From: Amphiduros pacificus
Taxonomy: Eukaryota; Annelida; Polychaeta; Phyllodocida; Hesionidae
Reading direction: 5' to 3'
Assembly (NCBI GenBank): GCA_949316495.1
Contig: OX439002.1
Coordinates: 15,618,001 to 15,682,000, forward strand
Length of the DNA: 64,000 nt
The translations under genes were made by a program, and so were the position numbers. The notes beneath the pieces were generated by a model. That model was not told the DNA's origin and searched no databases. It was given only the letters and a program-made list of their open reading frames with translations. Positions 33,765 through 44,560 of this stretch are shown here, in pieces (position 1 is the stretch's first letter; each line of letters starts with the position of its first letter).

Positions 33765-36114
33765 CTAACAAATCCTCAGTTTGTAATGTACACATGTTGG
33801 TTTGTTGGTCAGAATAGAACAAGCTGTGGCTTGTGAGTGGAACCAACAAGTGTTTCCATTGCTGTCAAAGTCCACAGCCTGGCAGTTGTCATCGGACGCA
33901 CAGTGCCCTCTACATTGGTCCTCGGACTTCAGACGAGGCTGCAGTGTTCCTCCTAAGATGTGAACGTTCCTATGGGTAGACACCACCGAGTCCACAGGTG
34001 GCACCAAATCTGTAATTGAAAAGTATAGCAAGGATCCAAATACTTGTAATCTACACATGCATCTTTGTTCCGATGAAAGACCTGATAAGCAATGAAATAT
34101 AATATATTAAAAAGAATTAGGATTTTTAAGAACTACTATTCATTATATTATTTTCTACCCATTTGAAAATATGAAAAACTGAATGAGATACCACGGTAAT
34201 ACCATTTGCGATGACTTATTGGATATAAGGTGTGTCATACCACTGGCAATTCTATTGAACTCAGTTAGGCCATACTTGCTAAAAATATGGAAAAGCAAAT
34301 CACAGCCACTTGTCAGGCCACAGTCAGTTAATGTGCCTTCCACTTACCTCCGTCAGGGCATATAGTTTTCCGGAAATGAGTGAAATTTATATCAAATATT
34401 GGTCTTCCACAGGCAGTGTCTTGAAGGTTGCCCTGGCGACCAAATGGCTGCACCACTTCCTGTCCGCCATGATGGAAGCAGGCAGGTGGCGCTGCCCGGA
34501 ATTCTACGGACCGGCAGTCGGCATCGCATGTCGAGATGCACTCCACCACGGAGATGATTCCGGTCTGGAGAATGCCTCCTGGGACGCGTGAGGCTGCCAC
34601 TGAACCAAAGAAACATATTATTATGTGTGTACTCAATATATATTGTGCATTTCTAAGTGATACCACAGGCAGACGGCTAGAGCGAAATCTGTTGCTAGGA
34701 TCATAACAACATCTAAATTGATCGGTATTTGCTGAAAGTAATATAATATTATGATTATTGCTCTCGGGTTTTAGTTTGTAGGACACAAAGAGGGGCTGTA
34801 GACGAACACTCCCTGGCATTTTTTTGTAGTCAATGTTGTATTTTTTCCAAAGTAATCTGCTCCAACTGCAGTAAAATTATATGTCCTCTGATTTGACTAT
34901 TCACAATTATTTGACAATTCAGAAGTATTTGACAATTCAAAAGTATTTGACAATTCAAAAGTCTTTGGCAATTCAAAGGTATTTGACAATTCAAAGGTAT
35001 TTGACAATTCAAAGTGATCAATATCACATGGTTGGCCCTTGGGAGTTATTATCATAATTACTCCAATGTTGACCTCAGTGGAAAACACTACGGTTAGGTG
35101 ATATCCAATGCAAACCCCCATGTTAAGCAGACGTTATTTATAAATTAATTTGAACTTTTCCAAACACTTAATTAATAAAAGATATATTTTGACACTTGAA
35201 AAAAATATCATTTGCAAACCATATGATATACCTGCGTTTTTGACGTGTGTGTTTGCATCACTGTATCTGACTATTGTATGTCTGATATACTTACAACAAT
35301 CCACAAAGTTGAAAAGATAAAATCCCGTGGCAGCAGTGGGCTGCTCACATATGGTGCTGAATGTGTGATGTCGGCAGATCCTTTCTGAGATTGAGAAGTC
35401 AGCAGCACGACATCCAGGTGTCACTGAACACGTGTACAAACAATGATTTACAGCCGTGATGCCTCCTTGTGCCACGCCCCCTACTATTCTCATGTTAATC
35501 TGAGTTCCTATAAAAGACAACTCTTTTGAATAGATATGTTCACAATAAGCTGTCCCAAAAAATATTCCGATAAAGTTCAGGATATTTCCTCTTACTAGCT
35601 ATACCAAATAATATTCATTCACAACTCAGGATTTTATTGTTGCTGTTAAGAATATTGTTTTTTTTTCAAATTAAATGGCATTAGATCAATTCTACTTCAG
35701 ACCTGACTGATGCATTTCAAATATATAAAGATCGGCAACATCTTATTTTCGACTATTATTTTCGACTATATTGGTTTTCACTTTCACTTTAGAAAAGCAC
35801 TCACTGACGTAATAACTGTTTTTAGAACTATCATATATGTACATACTTATGACGGGAGCCTGTTGGACAGCTTGTCCAGTCGGTCCCTGGACTGGAGCCA
35901 AGGACGTTCCAAGCCTCGGCGTGCTGGTTGCAGGCCTGGTTGTAGTTGTAGGTGTGGTGGTTATTTTGTTTGGTCTTGGTTTGGGATAGTAGTGCTGAAT
36001 CGTTTTCTTCTGCCCGCCATACTTTTCCAAAAAATTGTTGTATTGATTGCGACCAAATACTAAATTTCTCGCCATCAAAAGAATCACGAATATCCATATG
36101 TTGAGATGCGTCAT
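33765..36114 (-). CDS. Secreted protein with three PAN/apple-like domains, four exons
   Basis: Exons (minus strand) are 36114-35847, 35507-35295, 34599-34348 and 34009-33765. All introns are phase 1 with GT/AG borders (donors GTATGT, GTAAGT, GTAAGT) and the joined CDS is 325 codons plus stop. Residues 1-21 form a signal peptide (IWIFVILLMARNLVFG). Residues about 45-85 are Thr/Pro-rich (TTTPTTTTRP), a likely O-glycosylated stalk. Exons 2, 3 and 4 each encode one module with the pattern GG-x10-12-C-x3-C-x5-C-x2-(V/A)(D/E)F then C and H: VGGV...CLYTCSVTPGCRAADF, PGGI...CISTCDADCRSVEF, LGGT...CRGHCASDDNCQAVDF. PAN/apple domains bind proteins or glycans. An extracellular adhesive, lectin or mucus role is plausible but inferred. 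One module per symmetric 1-1 exon shows growth by exon duplication. Confidence 0.85.
34896..35016. repeat. 18-bp minisatellite in the intron of the PAN-domain gene
   Basis: About six copies of TATTTGACAATTCAAAAG with small changes, in the intron between the first and second PAN exons. The length is a multiple of three, so short periodic ORFs appear antisense. Confidence 0.9.
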
Positions 36115-38755
36115 ACTGTTTTATTCGTCTGAACCAATCTGTGAATCCGACAAATAATACAATGGACAAATGAGACTGCACACATTTGTATGATCTGCCC
36201 TTCAGTTGCCTTGTGGTAAGGCATTTTATGCGATCGTGATGACTAAATAGAAGACCAAAGTATATGAGATCATAAATAGAGGTTGGTATTTGTGACATAT
36301 ATCTAAAGAGACCAAATTATTTTCTGTCAAATAGCTTCAAAATGTCACGATTTTAATAACAAGCCAGTTTCATACATGAAGATACCGAAGATTAAATTGT
36401 GGCGAAATCGACAAAGTGCACTAAATTTGAACATGAGGCATTTGCTCCCAGTGTCAAGATATATGAAGGAATGTCATTTCCCCCAAAATGGGGCTGTTCT
36501 ATTAGGCCCCTCTGAACATAGTCAGAATGGGGATGAACATAGTCAGAATGGGGATCTAAATAAAAACAAAGGCAGCTAGTGAAGGTAACCTCACATGGAG
36601 GTAACAAAAGATTTAGATATTTTTACAGCTAGATTCCAGACAACATGGACCACATTGAATGAAATATAAGCTAAAGAGAATACTGAACAGCTAACTTGTC
36701 CTGACTATTCACAGAAGGACTGGAATGACTGGTAAAAAATTAGATGATTGGTTAACCTCTAAGTCACACACCTGATCACATGTTTTTGCCTGATGTAGGT
36801 CATTTCGGATTATATGACAAATATTTATGAATATGGAAATGGAAACATTGGATGATTTCAAACAGAAGGCAATGGCGGCAGAGGTAGTGAGAACTCCTGA
36901 TGTAATACAGAGTAGCAAACTTAAACCTCTGTGTCGAGCCAATAATGTCGGGCGCCAGTACTATTTAAATATGTGATGGACAGATTCACTTCCTTATATT
37001 GATAGAATTCCTCGATAACTAACTTTAAGATGCATAAATAGGCATACCGGTTTACATATCAAATATAATTATTCTGATGGTGTGTGTTCTGCTTGAATCG
37101 AGCATCATTGAAGAGTCAATCTCGCAGGACTCAATGGGAAGCGGACAATGGTTATGTTTGACATCTACATTGTGGCTGCTTACCCCGAGGGCAGTCATGA
37201 CATATATCCCCACAGAAAATACTCACTGAATATAGTCTATGGTTCACCAAATTAAATTTATCATTTTTATATACAGATCTGATGATGAACATAATGTATG
37301 TGTTATGAACAATACGTATTACAAAAAAATATGACATTCAAGGTCACGCAATCTTTATACCCCAGGCCATCATTCGTCAACCTTCTCTTTGTACATAATT
37401 CACCTGAATCTCCCAACCTACATGTAGAATAAATGCTTGTGTTTATATCTATGTTGATGATTATAATTGTATTTAAGTGCCCAAAATATAACCGCAAAAT
37501 TCCCAGATAAGTGCAAGGCATTATTGTTGGAAGATTTAAGAGATTTACCTGAGCTTGTTCAGATCATTGAAAACATTACGCATCATATTAATTCATTTGA
37601 TTAACAAGTCATTGTAATGTACAATGTATCACAGCTTCATTTGCAATGTATTCTGATAGACAAGAAGACTAATTTAATTCTAAATAAGCTGTTATCGATG
37701 ACAATGCGATTGATATCTTTACAATACACGTTTATATTTTCCAATCAGACATCTCTCAGCACAGTAATTTAAAGTTCCGTAATTATACATTCGTTCATCC
37801 AGCATTTAATTATCAATAGTGAAATTGATTAATTTAGTATTCTTTCTTGAATGAAGTTTGTGTATGACGCAAAATTGGACAAATTGTTTTCTGGACATAA
37901 ACCAAGTGAAACTTGTATTTAATAAATTTCAACTGAAAAACAACTGAAACAATACGTTTGACGATAACAGACACAGAGGCCAGCCTAGATGTAGGCTGGA
38001 GACAACAGAAAGGTACGCATTAACATTGTGATGACACTAATGGGACTAGGACATAACACCTAATTGATAAACCATATTCATTGAGTCTGTCATTGATGCA
38101 CAGGAGATGCACAGGAGATGCACAGCATGCCACTGACAGTGAGAGTACACAAGACACAACTGATTTTCTAATAATTCCAGAACTCAACACAAACATATGA
38201 AGGACATCCAACTCTGGAAGTGTCATATGGATATGAGATGCTATATCCTTTAACATCATGTGACCTCTTTGGAAACAGAGAACTCACCACATCTCATAGA
38301 AAGTAATGTCACATCGGAGAAATGAGTATAAAGATACCAAAATGATATATCCTGTCAGTGTACAACATATTGCAACGTTCTATATGTAACATGATGCTAT
38401 GACCATAGGGAATCTGAAAAGCTAAGATAGTGTTGCAATTGAAATTGTGTAATCAATGCACTGTCAATTTTCCCTTTACTCATTTTACTCATTTACTCAC
38501 TAGTTTATTTATATAATAATGCTATATAAAGACACATGACTGAGATCAAACCTATTTTTGTTATCATTTGGTTTGCAGACAGCTCATGGCTATGACAAGT
38601 CAAATCTATGATGTGTGTAGTTTCGGCTACTTAATTTTTGGTCCAACATATTAGAAAACACCAGAGGGCACCTAAGTAAATCTAATTTGAACGAATACAA
38701 ATTTAAAAACCCTATCAATGTCCACTGTGGATACACGCTCGAAGTTGACCTTATC
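36115..38755. other. Intergenic, 2.6 kb, no firm gene
   Basis: The start of this stretch should hold the promoter of the PAN-domain gene, but no clear TATA box was seen. A 47-codon ORF at 36833-36976 (METLDDFKQKAMAAEVVRTP in part) has a decayed relative at 23820-23895, so it may be part of an unknown repeat or gene family. A direct repeat of GAACATAGTCAGAATGGGGAT lies at 36516-36556. Confidence 0.4.
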
Positions 38756-38758
38756 AAA

Positions 38759-39040
38759 ATGGCCAACTTATTAATATTTGAAGTTTAAAATCTATACACG
38801 TCAGAACATTTAGATTTGATTTATTTTTGCAGGCTGGAAAATAGAAAAAAAATATTGATTTTATACAGAAAATAAAGATGAAATTTTTATATTGGGGTTT
38901 TACTTGATCGATTTTCGGAGCTCAGAAACGTTTTTAAAGAAATTATAATTTGGAGGCCACAGAGGTAGCCACACGATTTAAAAAATAATTTCAAACTTTT
39001 CAATATTTAATAATGGATTTTAAACTTCGAGTAAGTTGCC
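38759..39040. repeat. Dispersed TIR repeat, related to 61507-61950
   Basis: Ends GGCCAACTTA...GAAGTTTAAAATC and, reversed, GGCAACTTACTCGAAGTTTAAAATC form an imperfect inverted repeat. The interior shares TTTATACAGAAAA, GATGAAAT and TATTGGG(G/A)TTTTA with the repeats near 61.5-61.95 kb. Non-coding. Confidence 0.6.
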
Positions 39041-39041
39041 A

Positions 39042-39652
39042 AAAAGTGTATGACGGGAAATGTATGCTTTAATCTTCTATCTCTTCCTATGCTGTGGTTA
39101 ATTTGTGAATACGTGATGCGTACGCAAATTTATATGTTCTACACCAAGATATCAGCAATTACCCGACCTTTATAGGCAGATGATGCTGTAAGATATGCAA
39201 ACGACTGCGTTCACTTCAAATGCACATCTGGTCATCTTCTAAAATGAATTATCTAGCGTTTCATGATTGCAATGTTCCAAAAACATTTTAGAAATGTTAT
39301 TTTTTAATTTGGTTCAAACTGATCAGCTTTAGTCTAACAAAGAAACTTCAGACCTCTTTGGTGCCTGGCAGTACTGTGGGGTCATGTTGTAAGACCTCGG
39401 ACCTCGGGCCAAATATGCTATCAGGAATATAATTTGTCAAAAATATATAAAGATGTCTGGGGTATTTCAACAAATTGAGCATCATTACCAGATCACCGAA
39501 ACTACAGGAGCAGGTCTCAAGGACAATATTGTAATTATACACTAATATACGCTATTATAGTGTTTATTTGTTATACATTCCACATTCACAAATTAACCAC
39601 AGCATAGGAAGAGATAGAAGATTAAAGCATAGATTTCCCGGCATACACTTTT
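39042..39652. mobile_element. TIR element of about 611 bp
   Basis: About 70-bp inverted ends: the left holds AAAAGTGTATGACGGGAAAT and TTAATCTTCTATCTCTTCCT, the right (39583-39652) is its near-exact reverse complement. No target duplication could be identified. Abuts the previous repeat directly. Confidence 0.7.
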
Positions 39653-39855
39653 GTCAATCAATTATTTCAATATTTTAGCACTGCAATATTTGAATTGATA
39701 TACTAGATAACAAATATATAAATGTTACAAAATATCATTCGTTTTTTAACGCCCCTTGATAATAGTTTGGCATGTTGGTATTGGTTTGGTTTAACATTTT
39801 TACTGTGATCCTTGTGAAACCAATATCTTTGGAAAAAGATATATGATGACAACCT

Positions 39856-40830
39856 CTAATAGTATATTATTCTTTGTTTGGGATAAAAGAATAATATAGG
39901 TTGAGGCAAGTGGAGTTCATTGTTCTCAAGGGCTGCATGGAGTTCACTGAGTTCATTCCATATCTGGGCTTCAGAGGTGGCTCCTTTTGCACCAAGGTCT
40001 GCCCATATGAACTTGTAATCACTCTCCACCAAAGCAAGAAAGACTACCGAGTAGAATTGTAGTTGTAGTATGTTGAGCCAGAGCCAGGTGGGCATTTACA
40101 ATTTTGTGTTTCCCATCTATTGCGCTAAGTGTATGTGGAAAGTTCCATTTCTCCCAGAATGTATCAGCTATGTGCTGCCACTCTTATGTCGTTACAGGCA
40201 TTGCCATCAGTTCCTCCTTGTGTTTGCCAATGATGGCTTGACACACCTGAAAAGACAGAATGGAAAACATTACTGAGTAAATGTCATTAATAAACAAGAC
40301 AATTTTGTGTCATGAAAACAAAGCTGCAAAGGAAAAAAATTAAATTCAATTGTTTATCATATTTACCTCTCTGACAACTATGGAGATGATGTTGTGGGCT
40401 ATTCTCCAACCAATCGCATACATCTGTACTTGGTCCCCGAGTGTAATGGCAAGATTCATCCTAGGGTCCAAGGGGTCTCTGAACCATGCTGTATTCTTGT
40501 AAATTCTGTGATGAATTCTTGTCAGAATCTCGTCAAACATTTCTGGAGGCAGCTTTAGGAACTCAGTAAAAGAAGCTGTGTCCTCATTTCTCAGTTCCTT
40601 TATGAGATAGAATCAAACATGACTACATAATTTACACCCTCTTGTAGTATAATTCTTTTTATTTTCATTATAAATGTACTCATTATAAATATAACTCATT
40701 TCTCAGTTCTTTCCTCCTCTGAGCAGAAAGCCAAGGTCTGGTCCAAAACATTCTTCTCCTCCTGGCCCTTCTTCTTTGGTTGGCAATAACTTGTAATTGA
40801 AGTTGTGCAAACTGTAATTCAAACTGTGCC
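39856..40830 (-). pseudogene. PIF/Harbinger transposase (HARBI1-like) relic
   Basis: Minus-strand pieces in the order of a Harbinger transposase: RRRRMFWTRPWLSAQRRKEL (about 40790-40730), then RNEDTASFTEFLKLPPEMFDEILTRIHHRI (about 40595-40500, written across two segments here), WFRDPLDPRMNLAITL and IGWRIAHNIISIVVREV. A diverged WQHIADTFWEKWNFPHTLSA-IDGKH region with the first catalytic Asp follows, then VFLALVESDYKFIWADLGAK. Stops and frame changes separate the pieces (for example a stop before EWQHIADT), and the last third of the DDE domain is missing. The N-terminal part is split by about 90 bp flanked by copies of CTCATTTCTCAGTTC, a secondary insertion or local duplication. Not functional. 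Confidence 0.85.
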
Positions 40831-40860
40831 CTAAGTATGACATTTCTGTATTCAACATGC

Positions 40861-41213
40861 ACGATGTGCTATAATCTTGCTGAGAGAGGCTGGGTCAAAG
40901 TTCAAATTGAAGGAACTACTATTTGGGTACCCTACCCTTGTCCCATCGCCGTCAATATCCAGTGGACATTTCCATGACAGTCCCGGGACTGTCAATAGTC
41001 ACCTCAAAGCTGGCACCTGCCAAATCTCCTTCAAATCATAAGTTGTGGATATTGACAGATTTCGGACTATGACGGCGATTGGGTGCAGCATTGTCTGGAT
41101 ATTCTAAAAAGTATAAGTTCTATGTTGTAACTATGTATTAAAAATGTGTAAGAAAGCTATGTTTAACAACATAAATATAACACCATGAATGTTTCCTTGA
41201 TGAATGACCTGTT
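40861..41213. other. Intergenic beside the Harbinger relic
   Basis: TCGCCGTCAATATCCA (about 40948) and a reversed TGGATATTGACAG...ACGGCGA (about 41046-41080) form a loose inverted repeat. It may be part of the transposon's flank. No gene seen. Confidence 0.35.
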
Positions 41214-41520
41214 TAAGGCCACGAGCCGTGGCGCAGTTGGTTAGAGCGCCAGCTTACTAGCATCAGTTCCTCTGTATCCAAAGGTCGTGGGTTCGACCCC
41301 CGGCCGTGCCATGATTGAACTCATGATACAATTTCCCATATAATGTGAGGCGCGTGCCTTAAGGGTTAACCTATTGTCCTTGTAAATCTGTGACCGGGTG
41401 GGTTGTCATGTCAAGGACCTGCGACATGACAATTCAGTGAGGCAGCATCTGCTACAAGTAGGTCTCATCACAAAATGACTGAAATAATGTTGAAAGTGAT
41501 GTCAAACTCCAAACAAACAA
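41214..41520 (+). mobile_element. tRNA-derived SINE, full length, perfect TSD
   Basis: Pol III A box (TGGCGCAGTTGGTTAGAGCG) and B box (GGGTTCGACCCCC), body as in the 21.7-kb copy, CAAA tail. The 11-bp target duplication AATGACCTGTT (41203-41213 and 41521-41531) is perfect, so the insertion is fairly recent and its ends are exact. Confidence 0.95.
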
Positions 41521-41917
41521 AATGACCTGTTCACTTAATCACCACAAATAAAAAAGTAAAAAAAAAAGATTGATATCCCAGCTAACCATTTTAGGTATCT
41601 TTTATGTTGTGTTTAGGTGCTCAGCAAAACAACTGACCTTGTAATGGGGCTGTTACACTATGACGTTTTTGACAATGTTTTGGGAACGAGTTTGCAATCT
41701 TGACAAACGAGTTTGCAAATGTTGAGCTCGTTAGTTCTGTCCTCGTTAGGGGAAAGTTGGCCATGTTGGGTGATGTTGGGCAACGTTAGACTGCCAAAAA
41801 TGTTTTGCCGAAATGTTGTCACCTCGTTAGGTCTCGTTACTCATGCGTCTAGGTTGTTCCCAGCTTGTTTCACGGATGTTCCAAACACATTAACAAGAAA
41901 GTCTTTTATAAAAAAAA

Positions 41918-42355
41918 GAATTTGTATACAGTTTCCTTTTTGAAAATGATATTTATATTTTCTCATCATTTTGAAGTTGCCGTAAATGTAGAGTACAGTG
42001 ACATGCAACTGTCTGAAACTGGCAGTTGAAACTCAGACATTTTTAACACAGTCAAACATATAGCATACCTTTCTTTTGTGCATAAAGTTATTTATTTTCA
42101 TATATTCTACATTTGCCAAAAAATATTCAAATTCTATGTTTATTTATGCAGTTGAGGTGTCCGTCAGTCTGTGACACTGATAGGCAGGTTTGTGATCTGC
42201 AGGCCCCTCTGAAGTACATATCGCCCCAAAATTCTGTGTTATAATACCCACCACTAATTGCAATTGAGCTGAATGTTGTGTCTCACATGTTATCTTGTAA
42301 TTCCACTTTCTTTCAAAATGTTAAAAGTGTTTATTTGTTTTCACAGCACAAGTGA
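41918..42355. repeat. Dispersed repeat, copy A
   Basis: Shares GAAGTTGCCGTAAATGTAGA, TCTATGTTTATTTATGCAGT and the block AATTCTGTGTTATAATACCC with 42486-42772 (direct). Its first 240 bp also match 60190-60415 in reverse orientation. No coding sense. Confidence 0.85.
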
Positions 42356-42485
42356 TGTGCGGAAGCCATGATGACTAAGGTAGTTAATATCACAGGTTGC
42401 CAGAGAGTGAAAGTCCCCAGCCCCTCTCTGTCTCAGTCTTATATATCAAATATTAACCTATATAAAAGTAGGTAGTGATGGAAGT

Positions 42486-42772
42486 AAAAGTTGCCGTAAA
42501 TGTAGACTACACTGACTGGAATATATTCTACGTTTGAAAAATTTCAATTCTATGTTTATTTATGCAGTTGAGATGTCCGCCAATCTGGTCTGTGACACTG
42601 ACAGCCAGGTCTGAGATCTGCAGGCCCCTCAGAAGTACATATCGCTCCAAAATTCTGTGTTATAATACCCACCACTAATTGCAATTGAGCTGAATGTTGT
42701 GTCTCACATGTTATCTTGTAATTCCACTGTCTTTCAAAATGTTAAATGTGTTTATTTGTTTTCATGCACAAG
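42486..42772. repeat. Dispersed repeat, copy B (direct)
   Basis: Second, shorter copy of the 41918-42355 repeat, about 90% identical over the right part (CACTAATTGCAATTGAGCTG through GTTTATTTGTTTTCA). It lies about 500 bp downstream in the same orientation. Confidence 0.85.
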
Positions 42773-42859
42773 AGAAAGTCCCAACCACTCTCTTAGCATG
42801 CTCAGTATTAACCTAATAAGTATATAAAAAAGTAAGTGATATCGCCCTGGCTGCCTGTG

Positions 42860-44129
42860 GTGGAGGTCGAGAGACATGTGTGACCTACTTCCCAAACCTT
42901 AACCCTGTATCTACCCACTGGCTACACATGTGGGCTGTGTGACGAAAATGTATTTACGCATTGTTCCTCGTCACCTCCGTTCGCTTATAGTATACTAGGT
43001 CTCTCAAAACAGAGCCTTTCCTATGACATAGATTTCATTCTTAGTCTTAGACCCTGTATACTAAAAAAAACGTTGCTTTCTTTAATCATTATATAACGAC
43101 TATAATACCCAAATTTTAAACAAAGTAACAAGCTCATCAATTACACATATGAGAATATGATCATCTAAAACTGATTTCGAATTTCATATTTTCCAGAATT
43201 TAACAAAGGAATATACCCCAGTTTAAGATTGCATGACAAGGAGTAATTCCTTACTTGGGGGCACAATTATTACAGTAAAAACATCACAAATCTTTCATAA
43301 CATTTACAGTATCAGTAACAAGACACTATTACACATTCAACTGTAATGAAATATGTACAGTTTTGATGATTTTAACCTCGTTTTGTAACAGAACCACCCA
43401 GATTGGTTCAGAATTGGTATAGAACAATGGTATGACATCATACCATCCAGATATGATGCGATTTAAGCCCAGAACAGTTCAGGTATCTCTCACCCTTTGA
43501 TTTATTTTATAGAGCGAAAGGTAAACGTGAAAAAATATAACCTCATTTGGCTCCACAGGTCTTTGTGTAAAATCTGTCCAATGTATTTTGGGAACCAGTT
43601 CTTCATGCATGACAAACAAATATAATCAACAACATACCTGATAAACCAACAGACACCCTCTTCCCAATACCTTAATATAAATATCATAACCTAAATATGA
43701 ATTATTAAGAAAGTTGATATTTTAATAATGATATTTGCTTAATGATAAGAAAGGTTCTTTGCTTAATGAAAAGAAAGATTTATCATATGTTTGAGACCTG
43801 CTTAAACGGGGAAGGTTTTCTACACTGTGTCCATCACTTATGAACATGTTTATGCTGTGTGGGTCCATACCCGTCTGTGAAACCCTTCTGTTAAGCCAGT
43901 TGAGATATTTTCGGTGTAAAAGATGTAAAGATGTTTTGTTGAGAAAACTGTTGAGCATCATCTTCATGTAATTCGAAAGATTCATTTTCGAGGCTTATAT
44001 CTAAAATGGATTATCACAAATTAATGCATTTATATTCTCAAGACGTTATTGTTATACTCATGTGTAATATGCTGCAATGAATGACTGCTGGAAACAGTTG
44101 TATTGACATTTACGTTGTATATAAATACA
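42860..44129. other. Intergenic, nothing recognised
   Basis: Only short unsupported ORFs. A mildly GC-rich patch at 42850-42960 has no recognisable motif. Confidence 0.5.
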
Positions 44130-44138
44130 TAACTATGT

Positions 44139-44560
44139 ACGAGCGTGAAGTTCTTTTGATATTTGATATTTGATATTTGACGTTTTTTTCAAAAGGTGTC
44201 AACAAGTATGTATCAGTGTACCCTTTTGGGACATGGTGAAAAAAGTTGTGTAAAAGGATATATATCCTGTCAAAAACGGATATATCCCTTTTCCTGTGAC
44301 AAATGAGTTTTTCAGTATGATTAATGGCCTTCTCAACATTGTAGCACAGTCTTAATCATATATTATCAATATATTAATGGAGAATAACTGTATACACCTT
44401 CATACCCTTTTGGTATTTGGGTAGAAACGTTATGTAAAAGGATATATATCCTTTAAAACACTAAAATGTACCTTTAGCTATCACAAACACATTTTTTAGC
44501 ATGAAAACGATTCACAAGCATTGTTGCAGAGCTTTCCCAAACATGGATATACTAATAAAG
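44139..44560 (+). repeat. Left terminal inverted repeat of the foldback element
   Basis: Pairs with 52925-53354. The outer roughly 110 bp are identical. It contains three TGATATT-type short repeats at the tip and two copies of AAAAGGATATATATCCT, a palindromic motif (44255 and 44437). Confidence 0.9.

Noticed and set aside
34896-35016. CRISPR-like array
   Set aside because: The 18-bp repeats are contiguous without spacers and the genome is eukaryotic; it is a simple minisatellite.
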